Shown here piece after piece: positions 1-11,465 of a stretch of 64,000 nt of DNA (position 1 is the stretch's first letter; each line of letters opens with the position of its first letter). Below the pieces are notes generated by a model. It was not told the DNA's origin and made no database searches. It saw only the letters and a program-made list of their open reading frames with translations. The position numbers and the translations under genes are program-made. Source of the stretch: Trichobilharzia szidati (lineage: Eukaryota > Platyhelminthes > Trematoda > Strigeidida > Schistosomatidae); NCBI GenBank assembly GCA_944472155.2, contig OX235275.1:58111228-58175227 (forward strand), given 5' to 3'.

Positions 1-470
1 AACGATTGTCTGATGTTGACAGCCGGACTCCCCCTGAGGAAGCCTGGCACAACATAAAGGTAGCTGTAGACACTGCTGTAAAAGCTGTTAATAACCTGAA
101 ACCTAAAGTTAGTAAAAGCCATTGGATTTCTACCACCTCATCCGAACTGATTGACACAAGAGGACTGATTGTGGCGAGCTTCAAGTATGGTGAGAAGCGA
201 AAGCTTCTCAAACGCAAACTAACAAGAAGCCTTCATAATAATCATACACATTGGTAAGCGTCAAAGGTGAAAGAGACGGAAAAGGTATCGGTAATTGATA
301 ACACCAGTCAACCATTTAGGCTTATGAGGGAACCAGATGATAAACGGCAAACGATAAGTGAAACAATATCTGAGAAAATTTGTACCATAATAAGCTCCCA
401 GGATAGACGACTGCAACTTTGGAAAGAACACTTTGAGAAACAACTTATTATATAGCAAAATGAACCTTAA
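1..470 (+). pseudogene. RTE-b-like retrotransposon fragment (linker before the RT)
   Basis: Two open stretches (6-257 and 267-455) read like the region between the endonuclease and reverse transcriptase of schistosome non-LTR elements: a basic segment with EERKLLKRKL-like residues (here KRKLLKRKLTRSL), then SETISEK and a W-x-EHFE motif. They are in different frames with a stop at 256, so the copy is broken. No catalytic motif is present. The left end lies outside the window. Assignment rests on remembered family resemblance, so the exact clade is uncertain. Confidence 0.5.
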
Positions 471-2629
471 ATGACTCAGAACTATCCAGTTGAAGCACTT
501 TTACGAAAGAGAGAGTTGGTTGAAAACAAACAAGGTATCAAAAATATCACTGTTATGTGCATCCGTATTTCTTTTCGCAGAGATACAGAGAACTTACAAT
601 TATGCCTCGCAGTCAGACGCCGATTTTCTACCATCAGTTAAAACAGCAGTGTCGCTAACTGATGCACTGGATGATACAGGTATGAAACTTTAAGGTGACT
701 TTGGTTCCTCTTCAGGGTTCAGATATGCCTTGCTAACAAGATCAATGGCAGTGAAGTTTCTCCTTCAGAAGTATCGGTGATAAATTTAAAAGGAAACTAG
801 AATAGGAACGATCAGAACTCAGTCCACAATCAATAATACACTTCCCCTTATGAAGAATATTCTCTATTTGCAGAGCTGACCATTTTGGTGAGACAAATAC
901 GCTCAAGATGCCCCCTTTTAACTTCGCTTTCGATTCGTTACGGTTATTTTAAGTAGCCGCATAAACTGGAATTAACAAATTCCTCAACTCAATGGCAGAT
1001 AAACTGCACAGGATTTAGGAAATTTATTTTTGAAATTTAACTACCGGTCAGGTGAAGGAGAGACGTAATTGAAGTTCCATCAGGGTCAGAACTGCTGATC
1101 TCTGAATTTCTAGTCAGGCGTTCCAGCAGCAGAGGTACAAAGCTTGACTACTGATTCACTGGATTATCGTTTCTCTGATATCACTGCCCATACGTACATG
1201 AAAGTGTTTCGGTGATTCAGCCAAAAGTTTGGCTAATGTAAAGAAAGAAGTCCTATCGCGTAACAGATCAGTAAACCCACTGCGACTGAGACATCTTAGA
1301 TCAAGCTTGAAGCCCTATGTTTTTCCACGAAGGTAGAGGAAATAAATAATAACAATAACATACATGCAAGGATACAGGGCTGTACTGCAAAAAACTGGAT
1401 AAAGCCACTGGTACTCAACTAAAACTATGTAAGTAAAGTTCAAACACCGAAGAACAATGTCAAAAAGTTTTATAAAGTTTCCAATTAACTGAATTTTTAT
1501 TGCTTGCTGTATGAATAGAACGTCTTTTTCGTCTTGAGTACCGCTCATGAATACATTATTGTATAATCAAATGAAGTCATAAGCTTATTTCATTTTGATT
1601 AAAAAGAAGGGCCACATCAAGGCTTTAATTCTCGTGGAATTTCTCCACAAAAGCCTCAGTTAAATCCAGCTGAAACATAGAAAAAGTGAAACGAACCACT
1701 TTGAACACTTGACATCTGTGGTTTCTTACAGTTTATGACAAAATCTATTCTGAAATTAATCATTGTACCACCAAGGGCAAATTCTGAATATCAGTTTGTC
1801 GATCATTAGTAGGCGTAGGATGAAAAACTGGAGATTCTAATCAAAAGTGTGGTCACCGACGAATTAGATGAAAAATTACCAAGCAAATGAAAGTGTTTTC
1901 TAATCCCTTACGTTCTCTCAACAGCTATCACCCAATGAATTATAGTAATTATATCGCTTGTAAGGTGAGTACCAACCACAAGAATGATAAAAATAATTAG
2001 TGAAATGGCGCAAAGGAATCCGCCCCAAGTAACATCAATTCATAGAATGGTTGTAACCAGGATCCCTTCATTCTTATCTCTATATGTTGCATATTATTTA
2101 AAGTTAACTGTAGCTCCGTTAAACACCTCCGAACCCTCTAAATAATGTAGAATTACAATAAATTGTTTTGAATAGAACCAGAACAACGGGTTCTGCATTT
2201 ATTTCGTTGGCTTTTCATCAGCTGCAAGCAACCTAAATTTAATACTAAGTTTATCTCCGGAAACGTTTTTGTATACTTGTACATTTTTCATGATGTAAGT
2301 TGACAGGAAGCTTCGGAATTAGTGAACAGTGCTCAGTAATTTACCCATATATAGATTTTGCACCGAGATTTCAAGTTTAAACAAAGTAAGTGTATGCATA
2401 GAAAGGTGAAGGAGTTACGGAATAAAGACGAGAAGTAAGTAAGATGATGAGCAACTAATAAATTGAGTAACTGTGTACCGAGTTCAACTCGAATCACAGA
2501 AAACAAGAGATAAAGAAAACTACACTATATCAAAGTGGGGATGGAGTTAAAGATAGAAATGACGTAATCAAATGAAAGAGAAAATAAAGACATCCAGTGA
2601 CAGGTGTGCAAGGGAAGACTGAAAACTGC
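471..2629. other. unassigned AT-rich DNA
   Basis: I recognise no gene or element here. The only open frames are short and have the composition expected by chance (for example a hydrophobic 77-codon frame on the minus strand at 1315-1548). A CTGATGA followed by GAAAT lies on the minus strand around 2195-2225 but has no stem between the two boxes. Confidence 0.5.
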
Positions 2630-3105
2630 TTATTTCTGAACTCTTAAATCGAGCTTTAGGTGTTTGATAGAGAGTGTGTCGACAGACTTTAGGATAAGTG
2701 AGCATTTTTGTCGATTGATAATTTTAAAGGAACTCACGATTTCCACCTCATGACCAGTATCAAGGGGATGCCTGGTAATGGCTGCTCTCGCAAATACACG
2801 TAAATTTGTATACACAGTTTGAGTGAACATAAGAAGGATATCTGTAGACTTTTGACTGCATCAAAGGGCATGTTGGCCGATAGACGGGAACCAATTTAGC
2901 TGCAAGATAGTCTCTGACTAGTGATATACTCAGTCTTCTATTGATTGTTCCTGCAATATTTTCATCTTTAAAGTCGAGTAGAATGAAGACAGGCTTCTTT
3001 GACATTGTGATTTGTTTGGCATCAGAGCCTTTACATTTTCCGTACTTGTCAGTGAACTTCTGAGGTAAACCGTTGTTTACTTGACATCTTTTCGAATGAA
3101 TGAAT
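2630..3105 (-). pseudogene. Penelope-like endonuclease fragment, core deleted
   Basis: Minus-strand frames at 2760-3005 and 2630-2830 give SNCVYKFTCICE, the usual start of a PLE GIY-YIG domain, followed by ITRHPLDTGHEVEIVSSF and the C-terminal IKHLKLDLRVQK that ends this domain in the other copies. The segment that should carry YIG and the arginine helix is missing between them. The copy is therefore inactive. It resembles PLE-A and PLE-D but is too diverged to place. Confidence 0.7.
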
Positions 3106-4537
3106 TCTTACAAATACAACAAAAGAATGTAAAACATGGGTACTGCATATGATTTCCCTAGTAAAAGCTTGTAGTATAGCAAAATAACTTTAGTAGACTT
3201 CGTACAAAGAAATGAAGCCATTTTACTGGACACAGCATGATGAAAGAAGCGCTTTACTGAATATTTATACTGACTTTTCACACTTGGTATGCAGCCTTAG
3301 GTAACTCATAAGAGTTTCAGTAGCTGTAGATGAATTTCAAACGACCAATGGGTGCAGAAGCTTAAGTTTATTAACAAATAAACTTACAAGTCAATATTCG
3401 GACTGATGTCTGCTAGAACACAATCATTCTTCGTCACTGAATGAACGACTATAATCATTAGAAATGTCAACTGGCTTTCGTTTGAATTATTAATACACAA
3501 ATAACCGCCAAATACAAAAATACCATAGCTGGACAGAAAAGCTGCAGTAAAATATTTTTAAATGCACACAATTAGAAAATAGGAAACACGTTACCAATGG
3601 TAAACGGCATTGTATCTTACAGTTTACTGCTAAACATTATGAGATAACCTGAAGAAGAAGAGCTTGTCTCCTGATATTAAACACCCATAGTTACCAGATA
3701 GCGGCATTAGACAAGAATTGTTTTGAAACAAAGCATTCAGTGAAATAATAATGTTACTTCAAAATAGGAGAGGCGACAATTTATGCTCATCTTCACTCTT
3801 CTCATGGTTATGCCTTTACATCTGGAATGTTGATCTGAATCTCCTCATGGTATAACCCTTTCTACTGATAGTTGGTGATTTGCGGATATTACTTCAAATT
3901 ATTGTCTCTCGAGTGCTTGATGTAGTCCCGAAATGTACATACATGTAAAGTGCCTGTTTTCTTGAAGACGCCATTTTGAAATTTGTTGCCGTCATCAGTG
4001 TTGTTGACACAAGCCAAGACACGACTGTCTCTTGCATTACAACACGCTCAACCAACGATAACTAAGAAACTTGCCAATCTGCAAGTTGTGAGTATACTAA
4101 ATACTCGCCAGCGTATGAAACGTCGTTGAAGGTTATATTTTATCAAATTTTAACAAAATCTCAACGGGAGAAAATAGATGTGAAATATCTATGGGAATTT
4201 TTGGTAGCTCCAATTTAAGCAGGCTTCCAATGTATATAAACCAGTTACAATAATAATAACATTAATCTAAGACATGCTCAACTTTGAAAAGAAATCTTGA
4301 AGTAATTGTGTCAGAGACGTGTCTTTTACAATGTTGAAACTAAATATATAAACAATAATATTGACAATAAAAACGGACTAACTCACTTTTTTTAAAGAAA
4401 TTCAATGTTGTTACCGACTTCCAGAGAGAGAGTAATCGTTGGAAAAGGATATTTGTAGTTGTTTGTGAATAATAATTAGGGAAGTAATGGTATCCCTGGT
4501 GATTCCTCGACTGAAAGACGAAGTACCTTGACTAGCC
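3106..4537. other. unassigned DNA
   Basis: No open frame of note, no repeat shared with the rest of the window that I could detect. Confidence 0.5.
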
Positions 4538-4842
4538 ACTTCAAATTGTATCTACCAATTCAACTACGCTTGCAGTGGAGAGAGTTACATTGGCCGTTCC
4601 TCTAGAAACTTTATTTTCGTGCTCTCTTGAAAACATCTCCCTTTATGGCGAAGTAAATGTATGGTAAAAACAATCAACAGATCGATATTAGACCATCTGG
4701 TTTAAACTAACCACAAAGGCATCATTGAAGAATCCTTCTCTATCATCTGCCGGGTACCAAATAAATTGCCAAAAACATCGAGGTACCACAAACTCCAAAC
4801 AGCAGAGTCTGTCCTGAGTCCCCTTAAACAACCAGTGCTTGT
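4538..4842 (+). pseudogene. Penelope-like endonuclease fragment
   Basis: Frame 4538-4633 encodes TSNCIYQFNYACSGESYIGR, a GIY-YIG start with the YIG box, then stops. Frame 4709-4839 encodes the C-terminal half (SFSIICRVPNKLPK, then KLQTAESVLSPLKQPVL), which aligns with FKIIYRIHANLPR and KTAEALVIHELKP in PLE-A. A frameshift or deletion separates the two halves. A PLE-D terminal sequence lies 250 bp downstream in the opposite orientation, as expected if this was once an element with an inverted arm. Confidence 0.65.
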
Positions 4843-5091
4843 GTGAAGAAGAAGCAAGTCCAGCCAACCACCACTAATGCCCTGGCTGGCCCTCAGTGGA
4901 GAATATAGATTCATGAATTCCGTATTATTATCTTTGCTAATTTGCCTGTCTGACATTCAGTTTATTGTTATGCTGGTGCTATTGAACTGTAATCCATTGA
5001 TACTACTGTTGTAGATTCAATGTTATTTAAACATTAATATTGTTTATGAAACTAATTCATTTACTATTATATATCACATATAAGTTATTAA

Positions 5092-5480
5092 AAAGGCAAT
5101 TGCAGCGAAGAAAATTTTCTTTTCGACAAAGTCATCATCTAGGCTGTACATTCCTGTATTTATATCAAATGGATGGGAAAGTTCCAGAATAATTTCCGGT
5201 TAAGGGTCAAATTAATAAAAATTACAATTAGGAATTAGAATGCCATAATAAACAGGGGTACGGATAAAACTCAGACAAAGTAGCATTATAATAACTAATA
5301 AGATTGACATTGTGCAGTTGGGGGTTAGAAATGTAGAAATAACAAAATAGACAGGATGTTTGGATAAAAAAGTAATGTAATGAATAATTGTTTATGCAAT
5401 CAGGGATTAAATATGTAGAAATAGTAAAATGACAAAATAAACAGGAATTGTGGATTTGAAAATATGGTAGTGTAGACAGG
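5092..5480 (-). repeat. PLE-D terminal repeat (inverted relative to the copy at 25525-25945)
   Basis: Over about 380 bp this is the reverse complement of 25525-25945. The outer end (5097-5145) carries a hammerhead-like fold read on the minus strand: a CAGC/GCTG stem, a GATGA box, a short stem, GAAA, and a palindromic AAGAAAATTTTCTT in the position of stem III. It may be a remnant arm of the element whose endonuclease lies at 4538. Confidence 0.7.
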
Positions 5481-6262
5481 GATTAAGAAAAAACTTAAAA
5501 TAGCATACAAAGCCTGGGTTTGAGCTTTCGGATAGCTAGCACCTAATTTATTAGTCATGTAATACCCCTATACCAACTATAAACATACGTTTTTAATCTA
5601 ATTTACATACTCATATTATATGTTTACGCAGACCGATTTTATATGTACTTCGTAAACATTTGTCAATTTACTGTTGAACGTTACCTTGATACAATTTTGA
5701 AATTTGACTACTGCCGTAATACACGATTACACTTTTCACGAGTGCCTTCTGGTTTTACGTTGTGGGCGTCGAGTAGCCACAACGTCCGCGCACATTGATA
5801 AATGTGAAGTTCTAGAAAATACGTGTACGCTAGTTTAGTCAAATAGAGCACGCAACAGTCACTCAGCATCTTACGCATGTCTCATCTTTATTACATAACT
5901 CCTTCACCATTGTAGGCATACATTTATTTTTTAACTTGAACTGCCTGTGTAAAACTATACAAGCGTACTTTTCTGAGCACTGTTCATTAGTTGCGGAACC
6001 AGCTATCAACTGACATCATGTAAAACTTGCAAGTATGCTGAAACTCTTCTGTACATAAGCCTCAGTTTATTTAGGCTGTAAGCAGCTGGGCTGATGAGAA
6101 TCCGACGAAATGAACATTGTTGGTACCATCTTCTTATTCTGCACAAACAACACTGTTGTTCTTGCTTTATTCAAATTCATCAAGAGGAACACATGCATGA
6201 AGATAGCAAATTCTAATTCATTAATACGCTTACACAAAACACTGATCAAAAATGTTTGATTT
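5481..6262. other. unassigned DNA
   Basis: No recognisable feature. The 60-codon minus-strand frame at 6067-6249 looks fortuitous. Confidence 0.45.
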
Positions 6263-6268
6263 TATTAG

Positions 6269-6474
6269 ATGGTTGAAGGCAATCGGTAGGAAGCCTCACC
6301 TGACCTAGGTTTCGTGCTAGTTGGCACTCATCAGCAAGGCGTATCTGCAACCTTCAAGGAACTCATGTCCCTCCTGAGATTCGAACCCGCGTCACCCAGT
6401 GCTGCAGTCAGAGACGTTACCACTGAGCTATTCAGGCTCGCGACTGACCTCCTGTAGGACTGTGTTGGATATTT
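6269..6474 (-). repeat. SINE-B copy with intact hammerhead core
   Basis: Read on the minus strand it starts with a tRNA-like head (GAGCCTGAATAGCTCAGTGG as A-box region, then CGGGTTCGAATC as B box), followed by a body ending near TTCAACCATC. Pol III-type internal promoter boxes and a short non-coding body are typical of SINEs. Copies also lie at 23396, 48413, 48570, 57785 and 58166. Confidence 0.75.
6303..6341 (-). ncRNA. hammerhead ribozyme-like core in SINE-B
   Basis: The minus strand has CTGATGA (6334-6328), a 4-bp stem II (GTGC/GCAC) closed by CAACTA, then GAAAC (6313-6309) and the palindrome ACCTAGGT, which can serve as stem III. Both conserved boxes are intact. The weak point is stem I: pairing between CCTTG upstream and the bases after the expected cleavage site is imperfect. 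A palindromic stem III would favour a dimeric form. Activity is inferred, not shown. Confidence 0.55.
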
Positions 6475-6511
6475 TTGATTGCACACTAGTTACTGACTAG
6501 TGTGCAATCAA
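6475..6511. repeat. perfect 16-bp palindrome with 5-nt loop
   Basis: TTGATTGCACACTAGT at 6475-6490 is the exact reverse complement of 6496-6511, separated by TACTG. It abuts the head of SINE-B. Its ACTAGT core recurs beside the SINE-B copies at 48540, 57672 and 58170, so it may be a remnant of a common flank. Confidence 0.7.
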
Positions 6512-6686
6512 AAAAAATGTTTGATTTTTCCTGTGTTAATTAAAACAAATAACTCAAGCGTGTGTTGCACTCCAGACAAGTAAGTAAATCATGCAGCGTT
6601 ATGTCCTGCAATGAGAAGACCACCTCACGCTAAATGTGTTTTTTTTTGTTTGTCATTTAAAACTCATTTCACTTTCTAAACTCAAG

Positions 6687-6694
6687 TATAAATA
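6687..6694 (+). promoter_or_regulatory. possible TATA box
   Basis: TATAAATA lies 48 bp before the ATG of the signal-peptide exon, which would leave a 5' UTR of roughly 20-25 nt. A short leader is plausible for a small secreted-protein gene. In AT-rich DNA this motif alone is weak evidence. Confidence 0.35.
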
Positions 6695-6741
6695 TGCGAC
6701 GGTGAAGAGAAAAAAGCCATCTCAAGAAATTAAGGACAGTT

Positions 6742-6808
6742 ATGCTTACTTACTTAATAATTCTATGCCTTCTGCTGCATTCATCATATGGAGCTGATAA
6801 CCATGAAG
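6742..6808 (+). CDS. candidate first exon of a secreted-protein (micro-exon type) gene
   Basis: The ATG at 6742 opens MLTYLIILCLLLHSSYGADN, a good signal peptide: hydrophobic core of about 12 residues and small residues before a predicted cut after YG. Codons run to GAA G at 6808, followed by GTATTC, a usable splice donor that leaves phase 1. A second donor (GGA then GTAACG, 6828) would leave phase 0. Such an exon followed by large introns fits schistosome micro-exon genes, which start with a signal-peptide exon and continue in symmetric exons of 6-36 nt. Possible downstream exons are listed separately. I do not recognise the protein, and the exon is short enough to arise by chance. Confidence 0.4.
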
Positions 6809-7117
6809 GTATTCATGAAAACGGAGTAACGCTTTTTCTGTCGTTGTGTACTTATTGAGATGAATGTTATCAGTGTTATTGGTCAGTTCTTTTTCATGCT
6901 ATCTTGAGACAGGCATTTTATAAGACAATAATGCATAACAGTGGAACTTAAACATTTCAATATTTTTCGACATTGTATAGATTCGTCACCCCGTGGGACA
7001 AAACAGCAAGGATCAATGTAGGCACTATTTTTTACATATTTCAATTTATTTTTCATGAATACTATACCTTTTTTAAACTGAGTACTCAGCTTTTAAAAAC
7101 TGCATTAATCTGCTTAA

Positions 7118-7341
7118 ACTATGGTAGCGCAGCAGTTAGGACCCTCGCCGACCTTGCACATGGTCCGAGGTTTGATCCCCGGCCACTGACGCACTCCTTT
7201 ACCTCGTTAAGCCATTAATAAAAGCTGGTAAGGAGGAAAGGTTGGGCATGAAGCTAGCGACTCCATTCTGTAAAAATGAACACTTCATGCCTCTAGCTTC
7301 AATCTGTGTGTTCCACTGAGAATGTGAAGGAATAAAAAAAA
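7118..7341 (+). repeat. SINE-C copy
   Basis: tRNA-like head (GGTAGCGCAGCAGTTAGG, B box GGTTTGATCCCC) followed by a conserved body (AAGCCATTAATAAAAGCTGG, GGGCATGAAGCTAGCGACTC, GTGTTCCACTG) and an A-rich end. The same body is at 37815, 55928 and 58821, all on the plus strand. No hammerhead core is present in this family. Confidence 0.75.
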
Positions 7342-8429
7342 TATGGAGAAGATCCGTCAGTCAGGTGTATATTTATGACATTGTTTTACTTGCAGAACTA
7401 GGTGACTGAATCTTTATCGTTTCGTTAACTTTCTAGGCAGTTTCTTCAGAGATAATCCTAATAGTTACCAGCCTTTGGAAAGCTCATACTTCAGAGAGAG
7501 CATGCTTTTCATAGAATAATTTCCAGTGGATACATTTAGCCTCATATGAAGCCTTTCCCAGTGAAAATTTTAAAAAAACATTGACCTCCTCGACTCATTA
7601 TATATTTTTAGCTTCGATTTATTTTTCATATTGCTGTGACATCATATAGTAGGTTTTCAATGATAGCACTAATGAGATGCGGTAAGTTGGGTTACTAAGA
7701 TCAAGAATTAAAGACAAAATAAAAGCTTCTAGCTAAATGTGGAATCATCTAAACTTTATTCCAGAAGACAGAGGGTAATCAAGATGTACTACTGGGTTGT
7801 TTTGGTCCAGACATGTATGTTATTATTCGTAAGGAAATCCCTGATCATTTTAACTTTTTCATTACGTGTTAACATATTGTTACTATTTTTTTCGCCTTCA
7901 TATTTGATGTGAATACTCTGATCTCGTCTTCATGTTCTTCAAAGTTGGTCGTGAGTTTAATGTTTTCCATTTTGGTGTCAGATATACTTTTTAAAAGACG
8001 AAGCTTAAGTTTTATCAACTTTACGACTCAACATTAGTTAGAGAGACCATCAAAGGGCACCAGATAGCACTGGATAACTGTCTCATACCTGCTTAGGACC
8101 CTTCAACTGTACTCACGCATGACCACCCCCTCACACAGGGATCGATCTAGCCCTGTTTTTTTGGGGAGGGGTAATTCCAACTTTTTCACTCGTGATATAC
8201 AATGCTTCACCTCAACGTGGAGGATGTACAACTGTCCAGTGCTCCCTGTTTTTCATTGATCTCTTCAAGGGATTTCGGTTCTTGACGAAAATCTTTAAAA
8301 AAAGTGAAACTGAATAAAAATCCCACAAATTCAATCCTCTAAATGTTATCAGTTATATAATTCTTAATCTTATCAATCGTACAACAGGCGAAGAGAGTCT
8401 TTTATGTATATTAGCGAATATGTTAAACA
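7342..8429. other. unassigned DNA
   Basis: No element recognised. A consensus splice donor GTAAGTT at 7681 follows a possible 15-nt exon (7666-7680), but the acceptor is poor. A 6-nt exon candidate with a good acceptor (TGTTTTACTTGCAG) sits at 7396-7401. Confidence 0.4.
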
Positions 8430-9350
8430 AGTGGTTCCATATTATTTGTTTATTAGATATATCACACAGTGAAACAGTATTATTTACTGGATGACACCGT
8501 TTCGAACAAAATTCATTGTTCATAATCATGTCATCAATTATAATCACACGACTTCGAAACTTGAGTTTTATAGTTGTCTTTGTCCTCTCCTATTTGTCGT
8601 CGTTGGGGTAGTAGAATTTTCCAGATATCCGAGTGAACAGGTGTTGAATCATTCCTATTACACGTGTTGGTTTGCAGTTGATTCGATAAACAAAGCTTCT
8701 GTTATCAATCTCTCCCTCCACCCTGTGACATTAGGTTTTAAAACTGTCATCCTATTCCATCATCCTATTGTATGGTTGTGTGTAACTGCATGTAATGCTA
8801 TAGCTGAACTATTCTCTAGATTAGTTGACCCGAATAAGATAAGAAATTTTAAGAATATTTCAGCTATAGCTCTAGATTTCTTATGTTTTTCGGGTCAACC
8901 AATCTAGATTTTTCTGCTAGGTTTTTATGTTCAGCTAGTCTGACTGCCCCTCTTCTACTACACTGATCTATGTATTTGACCTTACAATCATTTAAGCAGG
9001 ATATTAGATAACCCAAATTGTTTTGTTTAATTGTCTCCATAGGACCCACCATTTAACCGACAAAGCTTGTTTCTAATTGAGTTTGTGGGTTTGAATGCCA
9101 GCCACTTTTATTCCTGACTGTATTGTTAAGAATTCTCCATAATGTTTCTTAGGTTTTTATTCATTGTATGGAAGTATTACTGATGGTTTATATTCCTTTT
9201 TGTTGGTGTTGTCATTATCCTATGCATGTTTTACATGGATGTCGTCACGCATTTTGTTATTATTATTATTACTATCACCACTATTATATAATAATACTGT
9301 TTCACAGACTGTGTGATATATCTAATAAACAAACTAATATGGAATTACTT
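8430..9350 (-). mobile_element. PLE-C copy with short inverted arms
   Basis: The left end (8430-8490) and right end (9288-9350) are inverted copies of each other over about 60 bp, sharing a CATATTA-TTTGTTTATTAGATA tract and the CACACAGT-GTGAAACAGTA stretch. Between them a minus-strand frame at 8864-9052 encodes LISCLNDCKVKYIDQCSRRG and RLAEHKNLAE, the PLE-C endonuclease with YIG changed to YID. Downstream (8560-8810) the C-terminal half is recognisable but interrupted. Only the endonuclease end of the element survives. The plus-strand frame at 8491-8907 is an antisense shadow. Confidence 0.7.
8814..8907. repeat. long hairpin inside the PLE-C endonuclease
   Basis: About 34 bp at 8815-8848 (starting TCTAGATTAGTTGACCCGA) reappear inverted at 8873-8907 with few mismatches, around a loop of 24 nt. 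In the copy at 40985 the same coding segment occurs once, so the second half is a local inverted duplication in this copy. Confidence 0.65.
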
Positions 9351-9505
9351 ACTACCACAATGCTAAAGTTTTTTACTTAAGTGTTTCCTGAGTATTGTAT
9401 TTGAAAACGTTCGAAAACTTAACTTATACCTTGTTAGTACTATTACTCATTTTCACTACTACTAATATTAGTATCGTCATTATCACTAAAAATTTTATTA
9501 TTTAG

Positions 9506-9526
9506 AGCAATGCTGCGAGTAACTAC
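9506..9526 (+). CDS. candidate 21-nt micro-exon
   Basis: Preceded by AAAATTTTATTATTTAG and followed by GTAAGTTGCG, a perfect donor. The length is divisible by three. It is open in phase 0 (SNAASNY) and phase 2 but has a stop in phase 1, so it cannot join exon 1 at its better donor. Listed because of splice-site quality only. Confidence 0.22.
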
Positions 9527-9594
9527 GTAAGTTGCGAATAAAAAATGTTTTCCCCTTGAGTTTGCCCCTTTTAGGAAATTCCTTGTGCATACCT

Positions 9595-10740
9595 AATAAT
9601 AATATTAATTTGCTTTATTCTAAAACAGTACTTATGATACAGAATGGAATTCTCAGCATTTTTACTACAGTATTGCATCCAGTTAGTACACTATCAATAA
9701 ATAAAATCCTACATAGATTAAGGAAATCTCAGTTCATTATGACAACAATATATTGGCATGTTGGTAGAAAAGCCAAAGTTGAACAGTGTTTGAAGGTGTT
9801 AGAAATGTGGGAGCTGTCATATTTAATGGCGTAGGCGAGAGAAAGAAACAAAGCAGCACATAACCGAAAACAAGAGAAAAAGAGAGAGAGAAAAGGAAAA
9901 GAAAGAAAGAAAGAAAATGTTGTACCTATAAATGATATGAGTTGGAAAGACGAGGTCCAGTTGTTCTACTGACTATTTAATAAGTTATAGATATCACGCC
10001 TAATGCTTTCTTTATTGCACAGAACACGAGCTAAGTAGGGTATGGTTGAGTTTTTGTACTTGCTAGTTCGAACATATAGTTTTCTATATAGGCTTCTGGT
10101 TTTGCCTGATGAGATACAAGGGAAGAGTTGTGAATGAAGAGGGTGGTGCGAGTTAGATTAAATGGATTTAGCCCATTTTTCAAACGAGTCCATGTGCCAG
10201 TCGACCAGAATATTAACGAGCTGGTTAAGTGGCACGTTGCTTACCCTGCTAACAACCTTTAACATCCTGCGTATTAAGGTATAGTCTTTCTTCAGTAGCC
10301 CTGAAAAAACTAAGGGGGAACAGTAAAGAATAATAGGCAGAATGCGAAAGTTAACGAATTGTAGGAGTAAGGGTTGGATTATACCAGAATGTCTTAACTT
10401 CTTGATGTAGAAGGTAACACGGAATATTTTCTTAGAAGTCGCCAAGATATGAGACGACCAGCAGAGATCAGTAGATAGAATGACGCCTAGGTATTTAATT
10501 TCCGAATTGGTTTCTATTTCAGTACCATCAATGTTGCACACCTCGTGAGAGCTAGCCAGTTTGTTTAGGTCGAATTTATGCCTAAAGGTGAAATTGACTG
10601 TTTGGCATTTGGAGGGGTTTAAGGCAAGACCGTTTTCCCTGGACCACTGGCTGATTTCTGACAGAAAGCCATTTAGTTTAGAGCAGTCACTTTGACACTT
10701 CCAAAGATAACAGTCAGTGATTTCATTTTGTTATGGATGC
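9595..10740 (-). pseudogene. CR1-like non-LTR retrotransposon, 3' part
   Basis: The minus strand encodes the C-terminal part of a reverse transcriptase: NGFLSEISQWSRENGLALNP around 10690-10630, then SEIKYLGVILSTDLCWSSHI and FYIKKLRHSGIIQPLLLQFV in the frame 10158-10541. The catalytic YADD region is missing upstream because the copy is 5'-truncated near 10740. The 3' UTR (9595-10150) shares an ACAGAATGGAATTCTCAGCA block with the copies at 31800 and 42365. All three copies are on the minus strand. Confidence 0.7.
9836..9917 (+). repeat. purine-rich (GA/GAAA) tract
   Basis: About 80 nt almost entirely A and G, ending in tandem GAAA units. It lies in the 3' UTR of the CR1-like relic. Confidence 0.8.
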
Positions 10741-10845
10741 TACAATGACGCGTATATGTGTGTCATCTAGCAAGTACAACAACACACTAATTTTTTCAAT
10801 GGTGACTGACAGTGTAACCCTAAAAGGCAAATTTAAGGCCTATCA

Positions 10846-11340
10846 TAGAAAAGATTTGTAGGTTAGCTGGATGATTTGCAATAAGTGGTGTTCTCTGAGC
10901 TGGATGGTTTAGTTGCGAAGCTTTCGTCGCCCTTCTGGACAACATCCCCTTTCAGCGCAAATTCTAGCATACAAGGAACTGATTTAAATTCTCCATGAAT
11001 AATAAAACTGTTTCTCCTGATAACCACCTTCATGACTGGTAGTCGGCTTACATCTGTATTGATCATTTTTTTACTGACTTGGATTTTGAACCTCCTTGTC
11101 ACATGATTTACATTTTATTAGTTGGAAGATTTCGTCTATATTAACATGTTTGTTAATCGGTTAAGTACCAGGCTTCTAGGAATTCCCTGATATTACTTTT
11201 GGTGTTTCCTCTGTTTGAAATTTCAACATTATCCCAATCAAATTGATGTCCATAATTATCTACATGCATTGATATGAAAGAATGCGTATATCATGTCATT
11301 TCACGGTTAATTTCTGTTCCTACAAATTAAGGCTCATTAG
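10846..11340 (-). pseudogene. PLE-F fragment: 3' terminus and endonuclease tail
   Basis: 10846-11000 matches the terminal sequence of PLE-F at 28714-28832, including GTTGCGAAGCTTTCGTCG and the inner CTGATTTAAATT. 11095-11310 matches the start of the PLE-F endonuclease tail (complement of FDWDNVxI and LEAW). The hammerhead-like box is damaged here because the CTGAAGATG segment is altered. No inverted partner arm was found, so this looks like a simple 5'-truncated copy. Confidence 0.65.
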
Positions 11341-11384
11341 CTGGATTAGTCTGCATTCTTAATGTATGTGTTTTTGTGTGTAGT

Positions 11385-11465
11385 GAAGACTGCAGGTACA
11401 TCTAGATGAAGATTCCCAAAAAGAATGAACTACACATCCTGGATTCCACCACTGATAGTTACCAT
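11385..11465 (+). repeat. SINE-D hammerhead remnant
   Basis: ATCTAG ATGAAGA..., TTCCCAAAAAG, ATGAAC and CATCCTGGATTCCACC follow the order of the S. mansoni alpha hammerhead (stem I 5' strand, core, stem II, second core box, stem I 3' strand). The core boxes are mutated (ATGAAGA, TGAAC), so it should be inactive. Confidence 0.5.

Noticed and set aside
2180..2232. CTGATGA and GAAAT on the minus strand
   Set aside because: No stem II can form between the boxes; the nearby CAGAAC/GTTCTG hairpin lies outside the hammerhead layout.
4702..4956. 84-codon minus-strand open frame
   Set aside because: Antisense to a recognisable PLE endonuclease C-terminus on the plus strand.
7118..7190. tRNA-like sequences with A and B boxes (also 27301, 52715, 58200)
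   Set aside because: They are heads of repeated SINEs, lack a full cloverleaf with a clear anticodon arm, and are always joined to the same non-tRNA bodies, so I do not call tRNA genes.
7396..7401. 6-nt exon candidate (AACTAG)
   Set aside because: The acceptor is good, but the donor GTGACT is weak and six bases carry no information; it cannot be supported without transcripts.
8491..8907. 138-codon plus-strand open frame
   Set aside because: Antisense to the PLE-C endonuclease on the minus strand.
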